A stretch of DNA of 64,000 bases, from contig NVWQ02000055.1 of the NCBI GenBank assembly GCA_002733715.2, positions 62,001 through 126,000 of the forward strand. Direction: 5' to 3'. Source of the stretch: Methylophaga sp. (GTDB lineage: Bacteria > Pseudomonadota > Gammaproteobacteria > Nitrosococcales > Methylophagaceae). Both the position numbers and the translations under genes were made by a program. The notes beneath the pieces were generated by a model. The model saw only the letters and a program-made list of their open reading frames with translations. It was not told the DNA's origin and made no database searches. Of the stretch, positions 28,214-36,895 are shown piece after piece; within the stretch, counting starts at the first letter, position 1; each line of letters starts with the position of its first letter.

Positions 28214-29183
28214 TAACCAGCTAACCGATAGCGGTCATCTACGTCATTTTCTGACTATTGAAGGGCTTAAGCGTCCATTGCTCACTGAGATCATGGACCG
28301 AGCAGAACAATTCTCCAGCATTACCAACCGACAAGTCAAAAAAGTCCCCTTACTGCGCGGCAAAACCATAATGAATCTGTTTTTTGAAAACAGTACCCGC
28401 ACCCGCACCACTTTTGAACTTGCCGCCAAACGCTTATCGGCTGATGTAATGAATCTTAATATCAGCACTTCGGCCACCTCAAAAGGTGAAAGCCTGTTAG
28501 ATACGCTCCACAATCTTGAAGCCATGCATACTGATATGTTTGTGGTTCGCCACAGTCAAAGTGGTGCAGCTGAGTTTATTGCTCAACATGTCGCCCCACA
28601 CGTTAGCGTAATTAATGCCGGTGATGGCTGTCACGCACATCCAACCCAAGCCATGTTAGACATGTTCACTATACGTCGCCATAAACAGCACTTCCCTGAT
28701 CTTCGAGTGGCAATTATTGGTGATATTTTGCACTCGCGAGTGGCGCGTTCGCAAATACAAGCCTTATCAACATTAGGTGTCGGTGAGATTAGAGTGATTG
28801 GCCCCAAAACCTTATTACCCTCGGACTGCCAAACATTAGGCGTACATGTCTATCATGATATTGACGAAGGCTTACGTGATGTTGACGTAATTATCACACT
28901 ACGCCTACAAAATGAACGAATGCAAGGTGCTTTACTACCCAGCGCGCGTGAATATTTCCAATGTTTTGGGCTAACCGAAGAAAAACTCCAGCTTGCTAAA
29001 CCTGATGCCATTGTTATGCACCCAGGCCCGATTAATCGAGGTGTTGAAATTGCATCAACGGTTGCCGATGGCCCGCAATCTGTCATTCTTGAGCAAGTCA
29101 CCCACGGCATTGCTATTCGAATGGCGGTTATGTCTATGGCGCTTGGTTCGCAATCAGAGCTAGCTGAAGGGAGCACACCATGA
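28206..29183 (+). CDS. pyrB: Aspartate carbamoyltransferase catalytic subunit
   Basis: 325 residues. The carbamoyl-phosphate motif [19 protein letters not shown] is near residue 60, and [12 protein letters not shown] and [11 protein letters not shown] follow. It joins carbamoyl phosphate and aspartate in pyrimidine synthesis. It is coupled to a dihydroorotase-like pyrC' gene by a four-base overlap, as in Pseudomonas, where the two form a dodecamer. Confidence 0.97.
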   Translation: MTNNQLTDSGHLRHFLTIEGLKRPLLTEIMDRAEQFSSITNRQVKKVPLLRGKTIMNLFFENSTRTRTTFELAAKRLSADVMNLNISTSATSKGESLLDTLHNLEAMHTDMFVVRHSQSGAAEFIAQHVAPHVSVINAGDGCHAHPTQAMLDMFTIRRHKQHFPDLRVAIIGDILHSRVARSQIQALSTLGVGEIRVIGPKTLLPSDCQTLGVHVYHDIDEGLRDVDVIITLRLQNERMQGALLPSAREYFQCFGLTEEKLQLAKPDAIVMHPGPINRGVEIASTVADGPQSVILEQVTHGIAIRMAVMSMALGSQSELAEGSTP

Positions 29184-30454
29184 AGCTTCAAATAAGCAAC
29201 GGACGCGTTATTGATCCTGCTAGTACCCTTGATTCACACCTTGATATCTTTATTGACGATGGCAAAATTGTTGCTATCAGTGAAAATCATGAGGGCTTTG
29301 TTGCCGATCAAACTATTGATGCTACTGGCTTAATTGTCTGCCCAGGCTTAGTTGATCTGTGCGCGCGATTAAGAGAGCCCGGCCAAGAACATACTGCCAC
29401 CATTGATAGTGAGACACGAGCAGCTGTAAAAGGCGGCATCACTTCACTGTGCGTCCCGCCCAACACCGCCCCGATCATAGATTCACCTGCTGTTGTTGAA
29501 CTCATTGAAGATCGTGCAAAAAAAGCGGGGAGAACAATGGTTTATACCATTGGTGCGCTAACCCAAAAACTAGAGGGCGAATTGCTCAGTGAAATGATGG
29601 CATTGAAGGAAGCTGGCTGCATCGGTATTAGCAATGGACTTTCGCCTATAAAAAATAGCTTAGTGTTGCGCCGAGCTATGGAATATGCCGCCACTTTAGA
29701 TTTCACATTATTTATCAATGCTGCTGACCCATGGCTACAATCTCAGGGGTGCATACATGAAGGCACGGTCAGTGCTCGGCTTGGGCTTGGAGGCATACCT
29801 GAAGCAGCTGAAACGATTGCTGTTTCAAGAGACTTATTACTTATTGAACAAACAGGTGTGCGCGCCCATTTCCACAATCTTTCTACCGCCAAAGCTGTAG
29901 ACATGATTCAAGATGCACAGCGACGTGGACTCAGCGTAACCGCCGACGTAAGTGCACATCATTTACATCTCAGTGAACACGATATTGGCAACTACGATAG
30001 CCTTAGCCACGTTATTCCACCACTACGTAGTACGCGTGACCGTGACCAATTACAACAAGGTCTGCGCGACGGTGTTATTGGTGCTATTTGCTCTAATCAT
30101 CAACCATTAGATAATGATGCCAAACAAGGGCCTTTTGCTCAAACAAAGCCTGGCATTTCAGGTTTAGAAACACTTTTACCCCTTACCATGAAACTAGTTG
30201 ATGATGGCGAAATATCACTTAAACAAGCCATTGCTAATTTGACCTGTAACCCTGCAGAAATACTCAATATCGATGCCGGTCATTTAAGTGTCGGTAGTGC
30301 CGCAGATATTTGCATAATCAACCCCAATGCCCATAATGAGTGTCAGCCACAGCACTTTATAAGTGCTGGCAAAAACAGCCCTTTTGCCGGCTGGCTATTC
30401 AACCACGAAGTTAGCCACACACTTTTTAATGGCAAACTTGTCTACCAAAAATAA
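29180..30454 (+). CDS. pyrC': Inactive dihydroorotase-like subunit PyrC' (PyrX)
   Basis: 424 residues with the amidohydrolase fold. In active enzymes the first metal site reads His-x-His in PGxxDxHxHLREPG. Here the segment is [18 protein letters not shown], with both histidines replaced by Cys and Arg. Later segments ([32 protein letters not shown]) are partly kept. This is the known pattern of the non-catalytic PyrC' that supports PyrB assembly. A true PyrC should exist elsewhere. Confidence 0.93.
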   Translation: MKLQISNGRVIDPASTLDSHLDIFIDDGKIVAISENHEGFVADQTIDATGLIVCPGLVDLCARLREPGQEHTATIDSETRAAVKGGITSLCVPPNTAPIIDSPAVVELIEDRAKKAGRTMVYTIGALTQKLEGELLSEMMALKEAGCIGISNGLSPIKNSLVLRRAMEYAATLDFTLFINAADPWLQSQGCIHEGTVSARLGLGGIPEAAETIAVSRDLLLIEQTGVRAHFHNLSTAKAVDMIQDAQRRGLSVTADVSAHHLHLSEHDIGNYDSLSHVIPPLRSTRDRDQLQQGLRDGVIGAICSNHQPLDNDAKQGPFAQTKPGISGLETLLPLTMKLVDDGEISLKQAIANLTCNPAEILNIDAGHLSVGSAADICIINPNAHNECQPQHFISAGKNSPFAGWLFNHEVSHTLFNGKLVYQK

Positions 30455-30456
30455 TA

Positions 30457-31221
30457 ATGGCTACAATCGAAGCTCGCGCTAAACTTTATGCTTTAGATTT
30501 TGATGGTGTTATTTGCGACAGCGCCATTGAAACAGGCATCACTGGCTGGAAAGTAGCACACAAAATTTGGCCAGAAATGCCGGCTCATCCTACTGAAAAA
30601 ATCATCGATCTTTTCCGGCAGGTTCGCCCCGTTATGGAAACGGGTTATGAAGCCATTTTAATAATGCGCCTGTTATGTGAGGGCATATCACCAACGCAAT
30701 TGCTCACTGATTTTGCCAATCAAATAGACATCATAATCAAACGCGAGCAGTTTTCTACCACCTCTCTCAAACAACAATTTGGTGAAACGCGTGATCACTG
30801 GCTCACTGGCAATCTAGATGAATGGATTGAGATGAATCCTTTATTTGATGGTGTTAGCGACAAGCTCCGTCAAATTGAGCCTGAGCAGTGTTATATCATC
30901 ACCACCAAACAGGAGCGTTTTGTTAGCAAAATCCTTGAGGCTAATAACATCTCTTTTCCTGCTGCTCGTATTTTTGGCCTTGATCGCAATATGAGCAAAC
31001 CACAAATTCTTGCTGATTTAATAATAAAACATCAAACACAAACTATTTTATTCGTTGAAGATCGTCTGCCAACATTGATTAATGTTATAGATGATCAACA
31101 ATTAAATCATGTGCAATTATTTTTTGCTAACTGGGGCTACAACACCGAACAAGACAAGCTGGATGCTGCAGGACAAGCTACGATTACAACAATAGATTTA
31201 GCTGGCTTTATGCGTTTGTAA
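30457..31221 (+). CDS. HAD-family hydrolase
   Basis: 254 residues. Motif I ALDFDGVICDS has the two catalytic aspartates (14 and 16). A helical cap covers about 40-130. Motif II-like IITTKQERF, a conserved lysine in MSKPQILADLI and motif IV LFVEDRLPTL complete the fold. It is likely a small phosphatase acting on an unknown phosphometabolite. The gene starts two bases after pyrC' and overlaps the next membrane protein gene by one base, so all three may be co-transcribed. Confidence 0.88.
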   Translation: MATIEARAKLYALDFDGVICDSAIETGITGWKVAHKIWPEMPAHPTEKIIDLFRQVRPVMETGYEAILIMRLLCEGISPTQLLTDFANQIDIIIKREQFSTTSLKQQFGETRDHWLTGNLDEWIEMNPLFDGVSDKLRQIEPEQCYIITTKQERFVSKILEANNISFPAARIFGLDRNMSKPQILADLIIKHQTQTILFVEDRLPTLINVIDDQQLNHVQLFFANWGYNTEQDKLDAAGQATITTIDLAGFMRL

Positions 31222-31817
31222 TGAGCCTGTACAATCATCCTCTAAGCCTACTGGTTTTATCCTTTGCACAAGTGTTGCTCATAGCAGGCCTGTTATATAT
31301 TCGCTTCACAGATAATTTTGCTGGTTTCTACAACACGATTTTCATCATTACGGTTATATGCAGCAGCCTTCTTTTTAACTTTGGCTTCACTATTTTTAAA
31401 AAATTATCTTTAGTGCTTAAGAGTCACTCCAAAGCTACCGGTACTATTGTTTTTTATCAGCTCTATTTACACATTATTATCATCGCATTTCTTCTTTTCG
31501 ATCATATTTATGGACGTAACTACACGGCAATAATTGTGCTTTATCCTTTTTTGATTGCATTTTTTATGACGGCAAGAATTACATGGCGTGCATGCTTCGT
31601 GGCCTTAGGCTCAAAGATCTACAAGGTGTTCGCTGCCGGCTCCACCGCGCTACTCATTTGGAGTATTGTATTAACCCTGCTAGGTTTATTCTATCAACAG
31701 CGATTTCTAAGCGAAAACCTATACACCATCGTGCTTGTTTACTTTGCACTACATTTTGCCGAGCTTGGCTTTGTCTTACTAAAAATTAGAAAAGATCTTA
31801 ATGTCTCGCAAACTTAA
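31221..31817 (+). CDS. Integral membrane protein of unknown function
   Basis: 198 residues with five or six hydrophobic helices (approximately 7-27, 36-54, 75-97, 101-120, 133-157 and 163-187) and short loops. No family is recognised. The start shares a base with the upstream HAD gene stop (TAATG), which supports the gene being real and translationally coupled. Its end overlaps the convergent transporter gene by four bases. Confidence 0.65.
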   Translation: MSLYNHPLSLLVLSFAQVLLIAGLLYIRFTDNFAGFYNTIFIITVICSSLLFNFGFTIFKKLSLVLKSHSKATGTIVFYQLYLHIIIIAFLLFDHIYGRNYTAIIVLYPFLIAFFMTARITWRACFVALGSKIYKVFAAGSTALLIWSIVLTLLGLFYQQRFLSENLYTIVLVYFALHFAELGFVLLKIRKDLNVSQT

Positions 31818-33229
31818 TTTAAATTACGCTCATCTAAAATATCCAAAATCTCATTATGCTCTTTTCTATCAAGCTGGTATTTAGATGCCGACCAATAAAT
31901 CAAAGGGGAAAGAGCAAGTAACAACCACGTTGGAACCATGGCTAAATTATAGGCAACCTCTGCTGATTGCTCTGTTAGTGTAGAATCAAAACCTATCACC
32001 TCTAATAGGATTCCCCCTATCAAAATACTAATCGAAATACCCGCTTTATAAGAAAAATTATACAAGCCAAAATAAAGCCCTTCTTGCCGCTGACCTGTTT
32101 TTATCTCACCCTGATCAATAGCATCTGCCACCATTGAAAAAGGTAATGACATAAAAGCACCATTACCTATGCCCGCCAGTACACTAAATCCCATCATGGT
32201 GTATACCGTCTGTGGTTGATTAAGAGGAAACCACTCTAAAGCGACATAAGCCATCGGCAGTCCAGCAAAACCGAATATTGCGAACGCCATTCCCATAATA
32301 AGTGCTGTTTTTTTCTCAAAGCGCCGGCTCAGATAAACCCAAAAAGGCTGTGATGCGATAGAAAAAACAAGGACTGTGATACCTATAGCACCAATCTGTG
32401 GACCGGTTAAATTATAGGTATACGTGCTGACATGAAAGCCGATACTAATGGATACTTGAAACGCGATTTCAATTATAAAAATCATTAAAATAATGGCTCT
32501 GAAATTAGCATTTTTTAGGCTCTCAATAGCTAAACTCCATACGTTTATTTTTTGTTCTAATTGCTTCTCAGTCAGCTGTTTCCTATCTTTGGGAATAATA
32601 ACAACGGCAATTAATGCAACAACTACCGTGACTAGTGCAATGGTAAATCCCATGGCAGGATATGCTTCAGGATTTAACTGCCCTTTAGGGTATTCTGCCG
32701 TAGATCTAAAGAAGATCACTGTCATACCTGCAACGGCGATAATCATGCCTATAACATGAAAGGTAGCACGGTAACTTTGAATACTCGTTCGCTCATCATA
32801 ACTTTTACTAAGACTTCCACCCATTGCAAAATAGGGCGCACCATAAAAAGTAAGCATGGTTTTGGTAAACAAAACAAAGACTAACAACATAGTGATCTTA
32901 TAAAACTCACTGCTTTGTGGCGAAATTGACCATAACAACGCTGTGCCAACCGCTGTGCCAACGCCGCCAATAATTAAATACAGATGGCGCCGACCAAATC
33001 GAGCTGATTTTGTTCGATCAGAAATATGTCCTATCCAAGGATCGGTCACCGCATCCCAAAGCACCGATATCGCCACAATGACACCCGCAACCATGGGTGA
33101 AATATGTAAAACAACCGTCACATAAAACAAAAAGAAACTGGCCATTATTTGATTGGGCACCGCATACGCTATCGCGCCGATACCATAACCTAACTTTGTT
33201 TTTACTGGCAGTCTTTGCCCGTCTGTCAT
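31814..33229 (-). CDS. GPH-family (MelB-like) major facilitator transporter
   Basis: 471 residues, about twelve helices. The N-terminus TKLGYGIGAIAYAVPNQIM and the cation/sugar signature WDAVTDPWIGHISDRTKSARFGRRH place it in the glycoside-pentoside-hexuronide:cation symporter family. GPH members carry sugars but also many other organic acids and amphiphiles, so the substrate is open. It is the last gene of a leftward set with an acyl-adenylating enzyme and two ThiF-like proteins, which suggests it moves their product or substrate. Confidence 0.9.
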   Translation of the reverse strand: MTDGQRLPVKTKLGYGIGAIAYAVPNQIMASFFLFYVTVVLHISPMVAGVIVAISVLWDAVTDPWIGHISDRTKSARFGRRHLYLIIGGVGTAVGTALLWSISPQSSEFYKITMLLVFVLFTKTMLTFYGAPYFAMGGSLSKSYDERTSIQSYRATFHVIGMIIAVAGMTVIFFRSTAEYPKGQLNPEAYPAMGFTIALVTVVVALIAVVIIPKDRKQLTEKQLEQKINVWSLAIESLKNANFRAIILMIFIIEIAFQVSISIGFHVSTYTYNLTGPQIGAIGITVLVFSIASQPFWVYLSRRFEKKTALIMGMAFAIFGFAGLPMAYVALEWFPLNQPQTVYTMMGFSVLAGIGNGAFMSLPFSMVADAIDQGEIKTGQRQEGLYFGLYNFSYKAGISISILIGGILLEVIGFDSTLTEQSAEVAYNLAMVPTWLLLALSPLIYWSASKYQLDRKEHNEILDILDERNLN

Positions 33230-33231
33230 TA

Positions 33232-34818
33232 TTAGGCTTCCTGTTCTGCATTAAGAGCATCACGCACTTCACGCCGCAATACTTTGCCTAATAGGCTGCG
33301 TGGCATAGCATCAACAAATTCGATTGTTGTAGGCATTTGCCACTCTTTAATCCGAGAGCTTAACAAGTCTAAAATCTCATCCTTAATTATCTGCTTCGGG
33401 TTATTAGCAAAATCTTGTCTCAATGAAACGCATAAAACAGGCTGCTGACCAACAGCAACCAAACAACATTCTTTAACCGCAGGATGATCATGCACTTCTT
33501 CTTCAACTAGACGAGGATAAATCATGCCTCCACCACTCGCTATTAAATCTGGTTGGCGATCAAGAATGTGTAAGTAATTTTCTTCATCAAGATAACCGTG
33601 ATCACCGGTGACAAAAAAACCATCCTCTAAAATAACACCTTCATTCTGTGCAGGGTTAAGGTACGTTTTAAATCGTGTCGGCGTATTAACCTGCACAGCC
33701 CCCATTTCACCCGTAGGCATAACTTTGCCTTCTTCATCAACAATTCTCACTACAACACCGTCTACAACTTTACCGCATGAACTTAAAATTGCGCGGCTGG
33801 CAATTTTCCCACCTTTCATATGGCCGCCACTACTTAGCATACTGACTGGCGGCAATACTTCAGCTTGACCATAACCTTGTTGAAAGATGGGGCCAAAACG
33901 CTTAATTGCTTCTTCTAGCTTAGCGGCAGGCATGGGGGCTGTGCCATAAACAATGTGGCTCACTGTTGCTAAGTCTTTATCTGTCGACTTAGGCATATCT
34001 AATAAATCAATCAATTGACTTGGCGTTACAAATAGCCGCGTTGCTGAAAACTTCTTCACTGTAGCCACCAGGTGTTCAGGACTATATTCATCCATCAAAA
34101 CTAATGTGCCACCACTTAATATCGTCGGCATTACCAAGCCTGATCCTGCTCCAACCAAAGGTATAGCTGTTAAATTAATATTTATTGCAGATCGATCCGG
34201 TGCCTGTTCAAGATTTCTTATCATCATTTTTAAACTAGTGATCGCAGAACCATGGCTTGATATTAAACCTTTTGGCACACCTGTTGTGCCTGATGTGAAT
34301 CCTAAGGCCATCGAATCATCAGGGGCTATTTTCGTTTTAGTAAGTATCGGCTGATGAGCCGCTAACGTTTGTTCGTAATTTTCATCCGTCCCCGTTTTCC
34401 AAATTGGAAGATTAGCAATTGCTGTATGCACAGTTTCTGCACTACCAACACCATAAGAAGGGTCAACAATGAACAGTCTCGGAGGGGCTTCACCGGCAGC
34501 ATACGCAATAAACTCAGCAGGGTGCGCCTTATGAAACGTTGTTAAAATAATACCTAGCTCAAGTGCGGCGGTACGGATTTCAAACAACTCTTTCTCCGCG
34601 CGTACTTGAGCAAAAACAATATCACCTTTTTCTAACTCCATTGCCTGCCACGCAGCCACAAGTCGGTATGATCTGTCTTCCAATTCACCATAAGTCAGTG
34701 TCGTATCTGCAGTTTTTAATAACACGCGAGATGAGAATTTAGCAAAAGCATATCGATGCACGTCACGCGGTAATTTTAATTTTGATAAAAACCAAGTTAA
34801 TAATAATTTTTGAAACAT
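33232..34818 (-). CDS. ANL-superfamily AMP-dependent acyl synthetase/ligase
   Basis: 528 residues. The adenylation core has the phosphate loop FTSGTTGVPKGLISSHGSA near residue 180. QQGYGQAEVLPP is in the position of the A5 motif, TGDHGYLDEENYLHILDRQPD covers A7-A8, and the C-terminal catalytic lysine is in RSLLGKVLRREV. It should activate a carboxylic acid as acyl-AMP and possibly pass it to CoA or another thiol. The substrate cannot be told from sequence. It lies two bases upstream of the transporter gene and ten bases downstream of the first ThiF-like gene. Confidence 0.92.
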   Translation of the reverse strand: MFQKLLLTWFLSKLKLPRDVHRYAFAKFSSRVLLKTADTTLTYGELEDRSYRLVAAWQAMELEKGDIVFAQVRAEKELFEIRTAALELGIILTTFHKAHPAEFIAYAAGEAPPRLFIVDPSYGVGSAETVHTAIANLPIWKTGTDENYEQTLAAHQPILTKTKIAPDDSMALGFTSGTTGVPKGLISSHGSAITSLKMMIRNLEQAPDRSAININLTAIPLVGAGSGLVMPTILSGGTLVLMDEYSPEHLVATVKKFSATRLFVTPSQLIDLLDMPKSTDKDLATVSHIVYGTAPMPAAKLEEAIKRFGPIFQQGYGQAEVLPPVSMLSSGGHMKGGKIASRAILSSCGKVVDGVVVRIVDEEGKVMPTGEMGAVQVNTPTRFKTYLNPAQNEGVILEDGFFVTGDHGYLDEENYLHILDRQPDLIASGGGMIYPRLVEEEVHDHPAVKECCLVAVGQQPVLCVSLRQDFANNPKQIIKDEILDLLSSRIKEWQMPTTIEFVDAMPRSLLGKVLRREVRDALNAEQEA

Positions 34819-34828
34819 TTTTTCGCCT

Positions 34829-35704
34829 TTAGTCCTTGTCGGCCAATGCAGGGATCATTCGTTTTAACACCCTCATTCGTAATTTTTGTAATGGGTTTTT
34901 AGCTCCCCACCAACGATAGCGGTGTTTATATGTTTGAGAATAGGCGTCATATTGAGCAAACCATGGAACATATTTAGGTTTGCGTTTATTGAGCACTAAA
35001 CTTATCACCTCAGTCACAGCAATGCCCGACCCCATCTGGCAGGCCAAGCCTAAAGAAGGAGCCGCACCTGTGCCAGGGTTTATCCCCTTCACATCCATAT
35101 ATTTTAAATGTGGCCCTTGAGCGCCTACACCAGCAAGAAATTGCAATACCATTTCATCCTTGCTCATGCCGTCTTCAAGACCAAAAAATGTATCGTAGTC
35201 CATGCCTGTTGGCGAAAACACAAACATCACCGTGCTAAAACCAATGGGAGCGATTGAAATAACCGGAATTCCTAACTCTCTCGCACGTTTGAAAATAAGC
35301 CGTCTTGCATCCATTGCAAATACTTCTAAAGCATCAATCATTACATCAACATCGGCTAAAAACTCATCGATATTGTCATGACCTATGGCTTCATTAATAA
35401 CCTTAATATCCGCTTCCGGACTAATATCTTTGATCATTTCTTCCATCACCAAAGCCTTATCCTTACCTACCGTACTCGCCATAGCTCCATGTTGACGGTT
35501 GATATTATGCACATCGAAATCATCAAAATCAGCAATAGTGAATTTACCTATACCCGTCCGCGCTAAAGCCGCAGCATGTACACCCCCCATGCCGCCCATA
35601 CCCGGTATGGCAATTCGCGTATTTTTTAGTATTTGCTGTTCTTGTTCGCTGATCAAGCCACGGTTACGACTAAAGGCTCGATCATAAAAATTGTCTATTC
35701 CCAT
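34829..35704 (-). CDS. ThiF/E1-like adenylating enzyme, copy 1
   Basis: 291 residues from the ATG at 35704, chosen for the AAAGGA ribosome site about eight bases upstream. The GTG at 35722 would add six residues. The nucleotide site is AIPGMGGMGGVHAAALART. DFDDFDVHNINRQHGAMAST matches the E1 D-x-D...N-x-x-RQ block, and VDVMIDALEVFAMDARR is the later acidic element. The CxxC zinc pairs and the catalytic cysteine of ThiF/MoeB are not seen, so it may only adenylate a carboxylate, as MccB-like enzymes do. It is a close paralogue of the next gene. Confidence 0.88.
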   Translation of the reverse strand: MGIDNFYDRAFSRNRGLISEQEQQILKNTRIAIPGMGGMGGVHAAALARTGIGKFTIADFDDFDVHNINRQHGAMASTVGKDKALVMEEMIKDISPEADIKVINEAIGHDNIDEFLADVDVMIDALEVFAMDARRLIFKRARELGIPVISIAPIGFSTVMFVFSPTGMDYDTFFGLEDGMSKDEMVLQFLAGVGAQGPHLKYMDVKGINPGTGAAPSLGLACQMGSGIAVTEVISLVLNKRKPKYVPWFAQYDAYSQTYKHRYRWWGAKNPLQKLRMRVLKRMIPALADKD

Positions 35705-35714
35705 TACTAATCCT

Positions 35715-36584
35715 TTAGTCACTTAATGCCGGAACCATCTTACGCAATATCTTCATACGAAGCCGTTGTATCGGGTTTCGAGCACCCAGCCAGCGATAAT
35801 GATTTTTATAATGACGCGCATAGGGATCAAATTGTTGAAAATGTGGAATGGCTTTAACCGGACGGCGCTTGAGCACCCAATTAACTAGTTCTGTTGCCAC
35901 CATGCCAGCACCAATATTACAGGCCATGCCCACTGAAGGTGCGCCACCCGTTGTTGGATCTATTTTTGTTACATCCATATATTTTAAATGTGGACCTACT
36001 CCGCCAATACCTGCTAAAAAATACAACACCAACTCATTGTTTGACATCTCATCGGTAAAACCAAAAAAAGTATCACAATCCATACCGTCAGGAGCAAAGA
36101 AAAATGCCGCTGCACTAAAACCTATTGGAGCAGTGAATAAAACAGGAAGACCTAATTCTTTTGCACGGCGATAAATCAAACGGCGTGCATCCATCGCAAA
36201 TACATCTAGCGCATCAATTACCACATCAACATCTGCCAAAAATTCATCTACATTATCAGCACCAATCGCAACATTAAATATACGGACATCAGCGCCGGGG
36301 TTAATGTCTTTAACTTTTTCAGCCATTACTGAGGCTTTTAGCTTGCCAACCGTACTGGCCATGGCTCCAAATTGGCGATTAATATTGTGCACATCAAACT
36401 CGTCAAAGTCTGCCACGGTAAATTTACCAATTCCTGTTCTAGCTAATGTTGCAGCATGGGTGCCGCCCATACCGCCCATGCCGGGAATTGCTACACGGGT
36501 ATTCTTTAACTTTTGTTGCTCTTCTTCGCTAATCAAGCCGCGGTGACGGCTAAATGCACGATTATAAAAATCATCTAAATCCAT
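35715..36584 (-). CDS. ThiF/E1-like adenylating enzyme, copy 2
   Basis: 289 residues. It has the same layout as copy 1 over the whole length: FYNRAFSRHRGLISEEEQQ at the start, AIPGMGGMGGTHAATLART, DFDEFDVHNINRQFGAMAST and DVVIDALDVFAMDARR, with a C-terminal basic RLRMKILRKMVPALSD. As in copy 1, zinc cysteines and an E1 catalytic cysteine are missing. Ten bases separate its stop from the ATG of copy 1. Two different E1-like subunits could form a heterodimer, since enzymes of this family work as dimers (inference). Confidence 0.88.
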   Translation of the reverse strand: MDLDDFYNRAFSRHRGLISEEEQQKLKNTRVAIPGMGGMGGTHAATLARTGIGKFTVADFDEFDVHNINRQFGAMASTVGKLKASVMAEKVKDINPGADVRIFNVAIGADNVDEFLADVDVVIDALDVFAMDARRLIYRRAKELGLPVLFTAPIGFSAAAFFFAPDGMDCDTFFGFTDEMSNNELVLYFLAGIGGVGPHLKYMDVTKIDPTTGGAPSVGMACNIGAGMVATELVNWVLKRRPVKAIPHFQQFDPYARHYKNHYRWLGARNPIQRLRMKILRKMVPALSD

Positions 36585-36602
36585 ATTGACCCTCTACAAA
36601 TT

Positions 36603-36797
36603 TTATTCATCAGTCATTGACCCTTCTGTTACTTCGTTTCGGCATGTTTTTATCTGGAATCTACGTGTCCAACAAATAGATCCTCGATAAAAGATCTCGA
36701 GGATGACGCACGACTTCCACTGCTGCTCTTCTTCGCTAATTAAGCCACGATTTTGACTAAACGCACGGTCATAAAAACTATTATCAATGTTGTTCAT
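36603..36797 (-). pseudogene. Truncated third ThiF-like gene
   Basis: The frame begins MNNIDNSFYDRAFSQNRGLI and SEEEQQ, matching the first roughly 27 residues of both neighbours, then switches to unrelated sequence. The switch coincides with a copy of the palindromic unit CTCGATAAAAGATCTCGAGG at 36679-36708 within the window's repeat family. The whole nucleotide-binding core is absent. It is the remnant of a third tandem copy, cut off by repeat insertion or by recombination with a repeat at the junction. Confidence 0.8.
36679..36708. repeat. CTCGA-type CGTCAT-family hairpin inside broken ThiF copy
   Basis: GATCCTCGATAAAAGATCTC and GAGGATGACG form a short palindrome that matches the right half of the repeat at 59013-59098 and the left hairpin at 61594-61623. 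Only a half unit is present here. Confidence 0.65.
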
Positions 36798-36832
36798 ATA
36801 AATCAGTTACGCAAATACAATTTATCTCGTTC

Positions 36833-36880
36833 TAAAAGAAAAGCCATTTACACAGAACAGTGTAAATGGCTTTGTTTTAA
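36833..36880 (-). terminator. Rho-independent terminator of the TonB receptor gene
   Basis: A 13-base perfect stem (AAGCCATTTACAC and GTGTAAATGGCTT, six-base loop) lies just after the receptor stop. On the minus strand it is followed by a T-rich run (TTTTCTTTT). It separates the receptor transcript from the ThiF-like genes. Confidence 0.85.
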
Positions 36881-36895
36881 AATTTACAGTGTTAA

